Position numbers and translations under genes: made by a program
Assembly (NCBI RefSeq): GCF_022539665.2
Contig: NC_081340.1
Coordinates: 7,687,357-7,751,356, forward strand
DNA length: 64,000 nt
Source of the DNA: Daphnia carinata
Taxonomy: Eukaryota > Arthropoda > Branchiopoda > Diplostraca > Daphniidae
Direction: 5' to 3'
Notes under the pieces: generated by a model
Told to the model about the DNA's origin: nothing
Database searches by the model: none
What the model saw: only the letters and a program-made list of their open reading frames with translations
Shown here: positions 37,430 to 50,118 of the stretch, piece after piece
How positions within the stretch are numbered: the first letter of the stretch is position 1
How the letters are laid out: each line of letters opens with the position of its first letter

Positions 37430-38860
37430 TTCAAAAGCCATCGAGAAAATACTTTCGGAGGCATCGTTGGATGGTTGACAATTTTTTCAATATCGGGACC
37501 GAAACCCATAAAGCATTCGATCAGCTTCGTCCAAAATTAAAAACCTGGCCGTCGAGAAGTAAAATACTCCAAGGTCGAGAAAAATCCTCGAGTCTCCCCG
37601 CGGTCGCGACACGAGTATTTCACCCAGCTTGAAGATTTGACCGCTGATGGCTCGTGACAGTTCCTTCATATATAATGACAGATTTTAAAACCGAATTGTA
37701 GGAGAATTTACACGACCCGCGGTGAATTCGAATCGAAAATTCACGAGTGAGTGCGACAGTTACAACTTCTGGCTTTTGAACCATGGCGGGGACGCACCAG
37801 CAACACCTTGTTCTAACAATATGTTCATAACCGGTACCAAGTACGCCGCCTATATGAAGAAATGTGAAATTTTAGATGACTTAATCAACGAATGTCACGA
37901 AGGGTTTGTTGAGTATCTTAGATGCAATTGGACCTTTTAGCAGTCGTCAATCACCGACTTACCCAGTTCATACCGACCCATTCGAATCAAGTTAGTACGA
38001 GGGCATCAGGGTTTCAAAATTACACAGCGTTAATTAATTGGATTACCGTTTTGCCGGAGCCCATGACAGCACAAGCAATCAAATCTTTTTTGGCAAGAAC
38101 TGCAACTGAAGCTTTCTGTACAGGTGTTGGTTTGATGTAGACAGAATTCTTAATGTTTTGAAGTAGTAGTGGGCGCGGGCCGGCTTCTTCGAGTGATGTT
38201 ATGTATTGAGGTACATCTTTTCCTGTAACCTAAAGCAAACCCAATAGATATTTTCAAATCATAAAATACTGTTTCGAAAAATGCCTTACCTGGATTCGAT
38301 GGAGAACGACTTTATCAAAATTGTTATAGCGTTCCCCACAGACGATCCCACTTAAACAGTTCCTTTTCATGGCATGTCACAGCTTCCGGAATGTATTGTT
38401 CACGCGGCTTTCCATTTTTCGTCAATTCACGAATAGATTCGTACAGCCTTTCGAGGTGTGGCCAACTTCATGACACTAGGGGTAAGACAATGAACACTGG
38501 AACATAAAATATTTTTTGTGAAGATACAATTGATGTTTACCTTGTAACACTTGCTGCCACCAATGACCCCTCCTTGTGGAAAATCCCTTGCTACATGGCC
38601 CGCTTCTTGGTTGGAAATGAACACTAAGCTGTAGTAAAAGAAAACTAGATACGAGTCTCATATTCACCTTATGACACCTACATGCTCGACTCCCACCTCC
38701 TCCTTGTGGGCATTACATGGAAAAATGTCCTTTTGCGAACTGTTTAATAACTATGGATTAGCCAGACTAGAATGTACTAACCCGAATAGTATTTTTATTT
38801 TTCTTACCTCATGGCAACTACGACTTCCACCACCTAATCTTTCGAAGACAACAAAATTTG
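37430..38860 (-). pseudogene. vasa-like DEAD-box RNA helicase pseudogene
   Basis: Minus-strand remains of a Vasa-type helicase, the germline translation and piRNA factor. In order: CCHC zinc-knuckle linkers (GGGSRSCH near 38815; GHFSM-stop-CPQGGGGSRAC near 38685-38720; GHVARDFPQGG near 38560-38600); a pre-helicase stretch NNFDKVVLHRI (38290-38330); VTGKDVPQYITSLEEAGPRP and VYIKPTPVQKASVAVLA with motif I AVMGSGKT (38040-38230); then LYMKELSRAI and the intact DEAD motif STARFLILDEADRML (37500-37670); then EKIVNHPTMPPK (about 37455-37490). Defects: in-frame stops in the knuckle region, changed knuckle cysteines, loss of sequence between motifs I and II, and a frameshift after DEADRML. Splice-like junctions remain, so it is an unprocessed copy. 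It is directly followed, on the same strand, by the POLD1 fragment. Confidence 0.85.
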
Positions 38861-38864
38861 TCCA

Positions 38865-39274
38865 ACTCAAAATTATTCAAACATTAGTATCAGCTATTAA
38901 TTATTATCTATTAGCGTACCTTGAAAAGCGTTGAAAAATGAGTAAATTAAACGCCAAAAATCGCCAAAGCCACGAGGTCAAGAAGCAAAATCGAGCGAGG
39001 AAGGCAGACTGTACGCGCTAAGCCAATATCAAGAAATATGCCTGAAAACAGCTGCCCGATGAGCCACGGTTTAAGGCGCCTCTTGTGGACGCAAAGGTCA
39101 TTACGAGAAACTTTATCCGTCACAAACTAAATGTTTTTAAACAAATTTAAAGTAATCATCCAAATCAAGATTTAACTTTAAAAAAAAGAAAAAAAGCGTA
39201 ATACTTGGGGAAACACACTTTCATTTCTTGCTCCTTTCCTTTAGTTTATTCCAAAATGGAGTATGATGGTTTTT
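38865..39274. other. No recognisable feature
   Basis: Noncoding-looking stretch between the vasa-like pseudogene and the inverted MITE copy. Confidence 0.3.
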
Positions 39275-39380
39275 CGTTAACTAAATTAACTAGAAATGTG
39301 ACCGGTAGATGGCAATAGCAGTAAAACAGAAAAAAGGCCAATATTTTTTATTTTTATTTTGGGTAAAAGGGATTGCCATA
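39275..39380 (-). mobile_element. Half copy of the TATGGCAATCC MITE family, inverted
   Basis: Reverse complement of 24121-24225 over about 105 bases (CTAGAAATGTGACCGGTAGA ... GGGATTGCCATA at 39380). The match includes flanking sequence beyond the hairpin centre, so both copies share the same break. Confidence 0.65.
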
Positions 39381-39479
39381 TTTATGTATATGCAGAATTG
39401 AACGGGCATCCGAATATGAGGGTTGTTTTCTCGTGGGACTCATAGTTTTAAATAAAACGTAAAAAACGGTAAAAGTTGG

Positions 39480-39735
39480 GTTAAAAAATAAGCCCGCGCT
39501 TATGTTGTCGGGCTTAAAATTTTTTCATATTAAAAAATGATCGTTAAATCTAGATAACTATAGATGATTCTGATGCAAAATTAAACCAGGAACACGAAAA
39601 TGGAATTTGTTTTTACGTAGAGTTTATAGTTTTGGAGTAATCTAAAATTTAACATAGCGTGTGTGCGAATCGAAACCATTACTAACGCGCCAGTACGCTA
39701 CAGCTCTAACGTGACACATCAAACTTCTTTGATTA
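39480..39735 (-). repeat. tRNA-derived SINE-like element, inverted copy
   Basis: On the minus strand GCTGTAGCGTACTGGCGCG and a B-box-like GGTTTCGATTC resemble the element at 25610-25770. On the plus strand an AATAAGCCCG word (39489) is shared as well. Degenerate, not a working tRNA. Confidence 0.4.
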
Positions 39736-39739
39736 TTAA

Positions 39740-40762
39740 AAAACCGATCAATTCGTGTGAAATTTCTTCCTTTTTCCTTTCTTGCACGCACACTGCCACT
39801 CAGTTTTCCTATTTTTTTGTTGTAATTTTGTGAATAATCTTGGATCTATTTTGAAATTTGACACTAGCAGACGATTTGACGCAGACGACACTTCAACAGC
39901 TGAGATGTAGCTTGGTTTCAGTGGAGGTGTGTACTGCAGTCACAGCGAGAGAGCCAATCAATTTGCGAGAATCGGGTGCCGCTGGGAAACCCGAACGGTC
40001 GAGTCAACTCGCGGAGACCATGTTGAACCCACGATGTCATAAAATAGGGCCGCACTTTCGTTACGCCATCTATTGGTAGAAATATCGGAAACAAAGATTG
40101 GTCGATCAAGTTGGGTTAGACATAACAATAGGTTCCGCTTTTGATCGAATCCATATCGGGAAACAAAAGGAAACAATGTTTAATAGAATCCCTATGGAGA
40201 AATTTACAAGATGTCAAGCAACAAGGCAGAATGGTCGGCGAAAGACAAAAAGTCAAAAACGAAAATTATGGTTCTAATAAGAACGCCACTTCATGGGAGT
40301 TACAAACGTTTAAAATTCAAATCTGAAATATTAATTGCGCATGACAGGACAATAACAGAATGCAAACACTTATTTTTTTTTTAAAGAATAATAACAATAA
40401 TAGTTTTTAATGATTAGCCAGCACCCTCTAGTGAACTAACACTGTTTCCAAAGGCAGAATAAAAAGAAAACACATGTATTTTTTTGTTGTTGTTTAGTTC
40501 TTTCAACAGGTATTTGGTTTTCAAAAAAGCACCTGAATAAAAGAAAACGTCAAAATTAAATCATTAACAATAAAATTTACATCAGGCGTGCAATAGAGCC
40601 AAAGAAATCAAACAATAACAATAAAAAAAAAAAACAACACTTACTTGGGATTTGCCTTCCTGGCTATAAAAAAAAAAAAAAAAAATAACACGGTGCCGGT
40701 ACGAAATTTGGCAGAAGCGGATTTCGTTTTGAGTGTTGGACCGTATGGGGAAATCTCCATCA
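39740..40762. other. Spacer and 3' flank of the whirlin-like gene
   Basis: No gene recognised. The right part should contain the 3' UTR of the minus-strand whirlin-like gene; several A/T runs occur at 40370 and 40620-40690. Confidence 0.35.
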
Positions 40763-43700
40763 TCAGTTTTCTGGTTGATAGTTGGCATTCGGACGGAAAG
40801 TACTTGGGCTCATAAGCAATTTCAATTCAGGCACGCTACGGTCGGCGTAAGCATTGGCGATGAGGCGAGCAGCCTCTTCGTGAGTCAAACCTGTAAAGAG
40901 AAAACAAAGAAGCGTATAAACAGAAGTCATAAAAAAATATTTTTTAAATGCAGTTTTTTTTTATTTTTTAAATGTTTTACGGACGCCATAGTTGCATGAT
41001 AACGCGTCATCTAAACTCTATTTTTATCTTTCTTTTCTTTTAGTGCCATGATTGAAGAAAGAGTGTGTCATTTCCTTTCAAATTGCAGATGACCTCATTA
41101 GTAGCACCTCCTCCTACGAAGCCCACATCGAAATGCTTATCTGCATATTCAAAAGAAAATAAAGTGCAGTATCCCAGTTTAGCTGTCGTGAAAGTCACGC
41201 CCGCCAGCGTAGAGTTCCACGCATTATGAATATTTATGTGTACAGTAAAAAATAGCCCATCAAGTAACGAGTATTGTACCGTACACATCCAACAATTTCA
41301 TCCAACAAACTCCTTTCCCCCTCCCCCCTCGCTTTCCACAATCGTTCATCTAACGGTTCGGCATTTTCACGTGTCACGGAAGAGTAGCCTGATATCCATT
41401 CATCCTTAAACCTAGTTCGATGTCAAGCTGTTTCGTTTTTTTTTTTTTTTTTTTTCAACGTTTTTTTTTTGAAAGAAAATCACTTTGAAGGAGATTGGGA
41501 AAGTTGCTTGAAATAGAAGAAAATGATAAGAAATTCTATTATCGCATGCGATTTGATACGTAGGCGGAGAAATCGACGAAAAATTCAAAGAAAAAAAAAC
41601 AAACAAATTCAAACACAATAGCAAAATAGCAAAAAAATAATAATAATAGAAAAATAAAATTGGTCAAAAAGAAAAAAAAAAAAAAGAAAAGGCCGGGATT
41701 CAAACGACTATATAATGAGCTAACCACAGGGAAGCTTCACCTATCCAATTGCATATATGCATACGTTGAGGGCCTGCGGACGAGTTGGCGGATCAGTACG
41801 TACGAATCTCACATCGTTTACCTACCACTCGAGTCTATCCACCATCCCGGATGAGCCCCCATCACATACACATCTCAACTATTAACGAAAGACCCCCAAA
41901 AAAAACGAGAGAAAAATGGGAAGGCTATTGACCCGGTTGTACATTTGGGCTGATACAAGCCATGCATCAAAATGGTAAACAGCCTTTCTTTAAAAACCAA
42001 CTCTTCCCTGTTATTTCTTCTGCTTTCTTATTAATTTTCGTTTTACGGGCAGAGTAGGTGTTGGACATTAAAAGAAAAAGAAAAAAGAAGGTAAACTGAC
42101 GTCATAGCACCGACACACACACACATTCATTTCGTTAGCCTCGTTTCCAGCTGAATTATGAAGAAGAAATTCATATTGTGGGGGGGGGGGGGGGGATGCT
42201 CTCCACCTGAGGCAGCTGCGCAACACATAGTCTGCGTAACGTTATTATCGTAACACACAACAGGCACACCCCAGATAGAATGCAACGTTCGGGGAGCGTA
42301 TGAAGCGTAACCAATTTCTTTCCATTGTTTCTACATGGCCATCCGCCTTGTGTGGAACGGATTCTCTCGGCCCGTATCGTTTGTGCTGTCCGTTTCGCCA
42401 GCACAAACGCTACGCAAACTAGGTCTCCTTGTTTTCTATATGCTGGCTGTAATGATAAGCAACAGCCAAATACGGACACACACACACACACGCGGGGCAT
42501 TTTTTTTTTTTTTTTGTTTCGTTGTTCGTTTTCTATGTCACAGACGCGGAGCTATAAACTACGTGTCAATAATGGAAGGAGAAATATGAAAAACGATCCA
42601 TTCAAAGGCTTCCACAAGACGCTATGAATAAGTGAAAATAGGATGGGATAAATGTGATGATGACTGATATTCCAGAGAGGAAAAAAAAAGAAAAAAAGAA
42701 GAAGAAGAAGAAGAAGAAAGGCTATTTCTACGAGTAGTCATAAATCGTCACCTTCCATCTGGATGCCGTCCACCTGCAGAATTGTTTGCCCTATCCGCAG
42801 ACCGGCAGCTTCGAACGCCGTTCCTTTGCCCTGTGTCGGCAATCCAAACGAAAGGAAGAAAAAGAGAAATCTTTGATTAGTGCTTGCTGAAAATTGTGAT
42901 TAAGAACAGAAGAAAACACCTAGCGTAACACTTTTTGCATTCGTTGTTGGCGCCTTCCTTGTAGGCACAGCCAAAATGGCAACGCCAACAACAAAACGCG
43001 TTGGGCATAAACATGGAAGCTGACGCTAAGCTGTTGGATTGCAATTGACTTACATCAATGGTGATGATTCTGGGCAGAGGATGGCGTGTATTGATTCCTC
43101 CTTCAATGGCCACGCCTAACATCTTCTTGCTCTTTCGAATGACGACCTCCATCGGTTCGTCATCCGATACCGGCAGCCTGCACCCGGTCTATATGCAAAT
43201 TTGTATAACAAAAAACAATTTTTTTATCGACTTTCATCTCTTGTTCGTTTTTTTTTTTTTAAACTACCCATACAAAACAGTTGATTTTTTTTTTATCGTT
43301 AACTCTTTTGTTTCAAACAAACAAAACCAAAAAAAACTTACACGCCCAGTTGTACTTTTATTCATCGGCAGTTGTTTTTGTTTGGCCTGAGCTCCACCAT
43401 TTTGCTGCTCGCCAATGGATTCCTTTAGGGGGCAAGAAAAAAAAAAAAAAAAAAGAAAAAAAAAAAGAAAAAGGAAATGAAAAATGCAAATGGTTGCTAA
43501 CGTTACATCAGCACAAAAAGGGACGCTCACGAGTGTCCCGTTATGTAAATGAATTCGGTCGAAAGGCAGCAGCAGCAGCAGCAGCAGCCCGCGATGCTGC
43601 CCACTGCGCAGATAGTCAGACAAGAAGACAACTCTATGTAAACGCGTGTGGATACTACGCACGATAAAAACACAGTACTGGCGCTACAAAGCTCCCAAAT

Positions 43701-44056
43701 AAAAAAATGAATTTTGCCGTTCCATGCGTCTGAACGTCGTGGATCAACAAACTCCTCAGTTACGAACGGTAAGTGTACAGATATATCAAAAGCAATAAAA
43801 AAAAAATCTATAAAATTCGAAAAAAAAAAAACCGCTGCTCGATACTAGTCCGATGGCCATCTGTTGTCGCCGTGAATCGCTATGAACGTGCTCTTAGACT
43901 TGTGTGTACATTTGTATGGAATTTATTTTAGTTTTTTTTTTTTTTTTAAGGTGGCCCTCCCAATTCGCTCATCTAGTCATCTGATGAAAAAAAAAAAAAA
44001 AATGAAAACCGGGCGAGATGCTGGAAGCTACGAAATGTGCCGTTACGTTTCGTAAG

Positions 44057-44092
<36 letters not shown>

Positions 44093-47000
44093 ATCACGAA
44101 GCTGTGCACGCGCCAACCAAAGCAAATGGCAAGAAAAGACTTTGGCTCTCCGATCACGAATGTGTAACGTCAATGTCAAATTTTTAACTACGTTGCAAAA
44201 ACGAAAGAGATGCAGCTTTTTTTCTTTCTTAAACTAGGCTGATTGACGATTAGAATTCACGATTTGCGCGCTAACGAAGGCGATGTTACCATTTAGCGAA
44301 ACAATGTCAGTTTCTAGCATTAACGAAGGGCTTTCTTTCGCACACGCACACAAAAAAACAAAACAAAGGCAAAACCTGGAGAAAAGAGAGGAGCTACAAG
44401 CGTTTTTTTTTTTCCTCGGCTTTGATTACCGACGGCTCTCTCATCCAGCAGGTTTGACTAGGGTGGCCCGCAACTCTGGAATACTTCTTTTTTTTTTTTT
44501 TTTTTTTCTTGCTTTTCGATTGTGGTTTTGGATCACGTGACCGGGCCGCCCAACCGCGAATCATCGCTCAGCGGAAACGGGCCAGCAGCTCCGACAACAA
44601 CAGTCGGACAAAAGTGGCAGCCCAGTCGCTGCTGCTGCTGCGACACGAAATGAAAAAAAAAAAAAAAAAAAAAAAGAAAAGAACGAGGGGGAGTTTCCAA
44701 AAAACGAATCCCCCCCCCCCCCCTCACCACAGAAAGAAAAAGAACGAACACAGGAAAAAGTCGTTCACGGTTTACGCGCAAAGTTGGACCATTGCTGTTC
44801 TGACGCTCGTAGCGAACACACGTTTTCTCTTCTACATCTGTGATTCTAAAAAAAACAAACGTATTCTTTTTTTAAAGGGAAGAGGATTGCGCATAGTGAA
44901 TTGCTAAGGAGGAAGCACGACAAAGAGCAGCACGTGCAAAGCGTCACAATCATTTCGTTCGTCGCTTCGTTTCTGCGTTACAAAAAAAAACAGCCGGTCG
45001 TTACCATGGCAACCACAGCAGAGGTAAGACAAGCAAAGCATTTTGATAGATCATTTACGTGTAAATCGAAATGCCCTTTTTTCTTTTTACCTTTTTAAAG
45101 ATGAAAAAAAAAAACAAAAAAAAAAACAACAACAAGGGTATTCGAGGAACAATAGTTTTGTTTGTTACAACCTTGAAAAAGTTTAACGCTGCGATTCTGG
45201 TCACGATGTTGAGATACTTTTAGTCATCCGTGAATAATCTGACGACAATAAAAGCCAACGTGCGCCGGTTGCGCATTTTCAAGTTGAGAACGAGAAATAG
45301 AAAAAAAAAAAATAGCAGATGGCCATTTGGTTAGTGGATGATTTCGCTAGTAGTTAAAAGAAAGAAAAAGAGATAAAGACATCATCAAAAAGCTCTCGAG
45401 GGGAGGCCATTGCTTCAATTAAAGTCCATCATCAACCATGTGGTTATGATGTGGCATTTTTTTTTTTTTTTGCCTTCACGTTGGCGGTCACTCGATTCCT
45501 TTTCACGATTTTTCCAACAATTGCTCTTCTTTCCACTTCCGACCGGATATACTCGTAGCCAAAAAAAATAAATCATTCATTCCGGTATGTGATGATAACG
45601 CATAACAGCGGCTTAATTCCATTAGAGTTTTTTCTTTTTTTTTTTTCCTACACGTAATGCCAAGGTGAGACGGGAATAATGTGTGTCCCAACCCAAATGA
45701 CACTGGGGGCGAAAAAGGATTACGCCAGGTGTTTCGTTTGTTGTCACCACGGGAAATGAAACTGAGGAACAGACCTCGATTGGGGTGACCTCTTTCATTG
45801 CCAAAACTTGGGCCAGGGGGATTCTCTTTCTATCGCCAACAACAACAATAAAATGAGCTTTTTTTTCTTTCTTTTTTCTATGTATAGGCTGTGTGACGTC
45901 ATATCACGCAGACGACATCACACAATAAAGTACTGCAGACGATTGACCATGGTCGGCCTCTTTTCGCCAATCATTTCCCGAATGCACACAGACAACGTCA
46001 TAAAAAACGCTTAAGATAACAACTTCCAATTAACCACACACACACACACACACACACATAACAATGTTCTTTCAATGTGTTTGGTGTCAGCTAAAGTTGA
46101 ATGAATTTTAGGTCGCCATTTATTTTTTTTTTTTTAAATCGTCTGTGTAGAAATTCCTTTTGTTCTAAACCGCACAATTTCGAAAAAGTTTCGGTTAAAT
46201 TATGAATGTAAAGAAAAAGGGCAAAAAAAAAAAAATTAATTTTCAATGGGGCTCCGTATCCGAAATGAAAGTGATACAGCCGTTACGAATGGATCGGCCG
46301 ATTGCCGAACGAGGCAACGACTCCAATACGATTCGAAATTCCCCTGAACGCTTTTTTTTTCCCTCGCATCTAATATTCCAATGTCGAAACGGACTCGCTC
46401 CGAAGCGTACGCCCCATAAAACAAAAACCACTTTCACCGTAAAATCCTAACCTAAAAAAAAAAAAAAAAGAGAGAAAGAAAAAAAAAAAAAATCTATTTG
46501 TGAATCGAAAATAGAAACGACTGGCAAAATCACAAAACAAATGAAAAATCCATTCCATTCGTTTTCTATTGCCAGTGTTTTTCTTTTGTTTTATAGCTGT
46601 GCCAACGGTTTGTGGGTCGCAATCGAATCGGTCCACCAATTTTCGAATCAAAAACAGAGCCGATTGCTTCATCAATTCAAATAGCTTTATTTATTAGCAC
46701 TCTAAAACCATTTCAATAAAATACTAATTCCATCGCAAAAAGTTTTTTAAATGGCTCTCCAAGTGGATGTTGCTCTTCACCTTTTTAACCCTCCCCCCCC
46801 CCCCGTCTGTTCCCCGCAAAGACCTTGCCATACGTTTTTTTTTTTTTTTTTTTTTTACCTTCAGTGGCCTTAGAAACAGAAATATAAATCGCCGAGTTGA
46901 TTTTTTTTTTTTTCCTGACTGCTAAATGCAGGAATCCTTGGAATGGGTTGCGTCACTAATTACAGTGCGGTTCCAAGTCACGAGCAAAAAAAAAAAAAAA

Positions 47001-50000
47001 GACGATGAATAAGAGGGGATTCTTTTTTTTTTTGTTTAGTGAGAAAATGAAAAGAGTCAACAACCCAGTTCAAGGACTCGAAACGAGCAGAGGAAAAAAA
47101 AAAACAAAAAAAACTTGACGTAAAATCACGTATTTTTAATTCACATGAAACAACGGAGAAAGAAAAAAAAAAAAAAAAAAAAAAAAAGACGCATATGAAA
47201 ATAGCCCTGAAAACATATTGATAGCGGACAGGGAGAATTCTACAAGGAAATTGAGGAAGATGGCACCTTTTTCCTTGAAGATTTAAAACAAAAAAAAAAC
47301 CTACACGAATCGTAAAAGAGTTTTTTTTTTTCTCCTAAAAATAAAACGGATTTACAACGGCCAACAGGTCCCGATTTACGTGAAAAATTTCTCACCGTCC
47401 CTGTTCGTATCCCCCCGAAAACAAAATTCCGTCAGACTCAAAAAGAAAAAAAAAAAAAAAAAAAAAAATGCAGAGCATTTCTTTCTCGTTTATGTTTTCC
47501 GTCTTTCGTGAATTTGTGTATGTTTCGCTTCTTCATTCCGGATGGTCCGGTCCATCAGGTATCAAACAAACACGACCTTCTGTCGGATTGTTCAAGGTGA
47601 ACATGTACACACCGTGAGAGGAAGGGGGGTCTTCTTTTATGCGTACCCAATTAACGTTGGATAAGACGTTCAAGACGAAAGTCACGACCGGTCGTGAACA
47701 ACAAAAAAAAAAAAAATGATAAAAGACCAGGAAAATAAAAATCAAAAAAAAAAAATCAAATAAAAATAAATTCTTGAACACGATAAGAAATAAAAAGAAT
47801 AAGGAACATACAAAAGAAACTCGAGCTGCTGACACCAGTACATCGGCCTTTAACACTCAGACATTGAACGATATAAATCTCGTCTGCTAACGAACTGGAT
47901 GTCCGTCAAACTTTTTTTTTTTATGTCAAACTCAAAATTCTAAAATATGAATTCAATGTTTTTCTTAGACGAGTTTGAGCGATGCTGCCTATTGGTTGGG
48001 TGGCGACATGAAGCGATGGCGGATCCCGCGGCCTAAAATGACAACATCCGGCCGCAATGGCCAACAGCAGGAACGTCGGCCGGCTGATCCGCCGCGTGAC
48101 TACATCGTCAACGACTCGACCGAGCAAGAAATATCCAGCAACGAGGGATCGCCCGTCTCAACCCCCACCAATGCCGACGATTAAAACTCCTAATTAAATT
48201 TAGTGTGTGTGTCTCCCCCCTCCCCCCGCCCTTTCGTGTTTTGCTATGTCCCCACCATATTCCAGGAACCATTTTAATCAACTTGTTTTTAATCAAGAAA
48301 TTCTGATAACGCAAATGGAAAAAAAAACAAAAAAACCCTACGATATCCATCGAACATTTTGCGAATTTTTTTTGTCTAAAAAATTGGCTTCCTATTATTA
48401 TTATTGCCCCCTCCCCCACTCCTCTGGAATTATATCGTATTATATGGAACATTGTTTACTGTACATTACAATCCAATATCTGTGTAAGATGGCGTCTTCT
48501 TTTTTCATTGATTTTGTTCAAAAAAAAAAAGAAACAAACAAAAAGATGAAGGGAGTTTGCCAAGGGGGCTCTTACCTTTTTGACGTGATTCGTTGAGGCA
48601 ATCAAAGGTTTGAAGGCAGATGAAGTGGGAAAGGCGGTCGTCATGTCAATCGGCATCATGGCCACGTTGGTCTCTTTCAATCCAGCCCGGAAGGGTTGCG
48701 CCGCTGATGGCTGCATCGACGTGCCGACAACCTGCGTCGGAGATTCAAAGCCCATCGCCTGTTGAATGCGACACACAAAATTTGTTTCAAAATTTCCAAA
48801 AATCAAATGAATTCAAGGCGATAACACTCGTATTTGTTCTATATACCTTTAACGGCTTTGCTGCTCGGCTGGATTCTCTGGGAAATGGCAAACAATGTTC
48901 ATTATTTGTTGTCCTCAAATAAAGAAAAAACAAAAAAAAATTTAGATTTGGGTTTATTTCCCTTCCATAAAAAAGGCAAAACAAGTTTTTGCGTGTCTGC
49001 TGTATTTCTAATTTGTTTTTGTTTTTTTGTTTTTTTCATTTGAAGGTAACGTTTTAAACCTGCTGTTTGTAGTTGTCGTACAAGTGGATGCGTACCTGAT
49101 GTCAGGCGAGCAGTTGGCTGAATTACTTTGCGAAAGTAACTGGTAGTTTTGATAATAGGAATGATGATTGCCACCAGGGGCGTTGCGTTCGACCTGCAAA
49201 AGACATTCAGTCGATTGCTCATAATCCAGGCTATTACCGCTCTGGAACTGGATGGAGCGGAAGGGCCGGTTGGGGACGGTAAAGACTCTTCGTCATGCCA
49301 CCAATCCATTCGCCATGCCCAACATTTAAATTTTTGTATGTTTTTTTTTTTTTTTTTTTTGTTTTTTTTTTTCAAGCAGCATTTTGTTGGATTAAAGAAA
49401 AACAATAAAAAGAAAAACGAAAACAAAATAAATAAATCAAATAAATCAAAATCGAATCTATGACAGTATCGAATTTAAACAAGCGATCGTTATGTAAAGG
49501 GAATTCTACATATGTAGTGAATACTTATACATTTGATGCAACACGAAAAAGAAATAGGCCCTAGGTGTTAAAAAGGTATACCTGTAGTCGTATTCGTCGT
49601 GGTCTTCATCACGCACCAGTTCGCGCAACTCGACCAGAAAAGTGGCCTGCACGATCAACGGAAAAATAAATTTCCCTCCAGCCAAACACAAAAAAAAAAA
49701 AAAAAAAAAAAAAAACTATTTAAAACATAAAAAATATCAATCTCTCTCTTTTCTTTTAAATGATTCTTTTTTTTTTTTTTTTTTTTTTTTGTTGTTGCCA
49801 AGACAGAAACTAGACCACCAGCTGGGCGGTTCCGGCTTATAGCTGCTCTATAACATTTTCCGCCATTACAAGAATTACACACACACAAAAAAAAAAAAGA
49901 AAACAAACAACCGGGGCAAAATTAAAAAAAAAAAAAGCTTCTACAAAAAAAAAAAAGGGGGGGAAAGAGAACAATGGCTAAAATGAAGAGTGGATAGCAC

Positions 50001-50080
50001 AGCTGTAAAGACGTGTCAAAGTTAGAAAGCACAAAAAGCCATTTGCTTGCAAATCCCAAGCTACCAATAGACCCAAGCGA

Positions 50081-50118
<38 letters not shown>

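Noticed and set aside
47533-47856. Extra exon of the whirlin-like gene on the minus strand
   Set aside because: The open stretch ends in its own stop and has no convincing splice donor. The exons on either side already join in frame without it.
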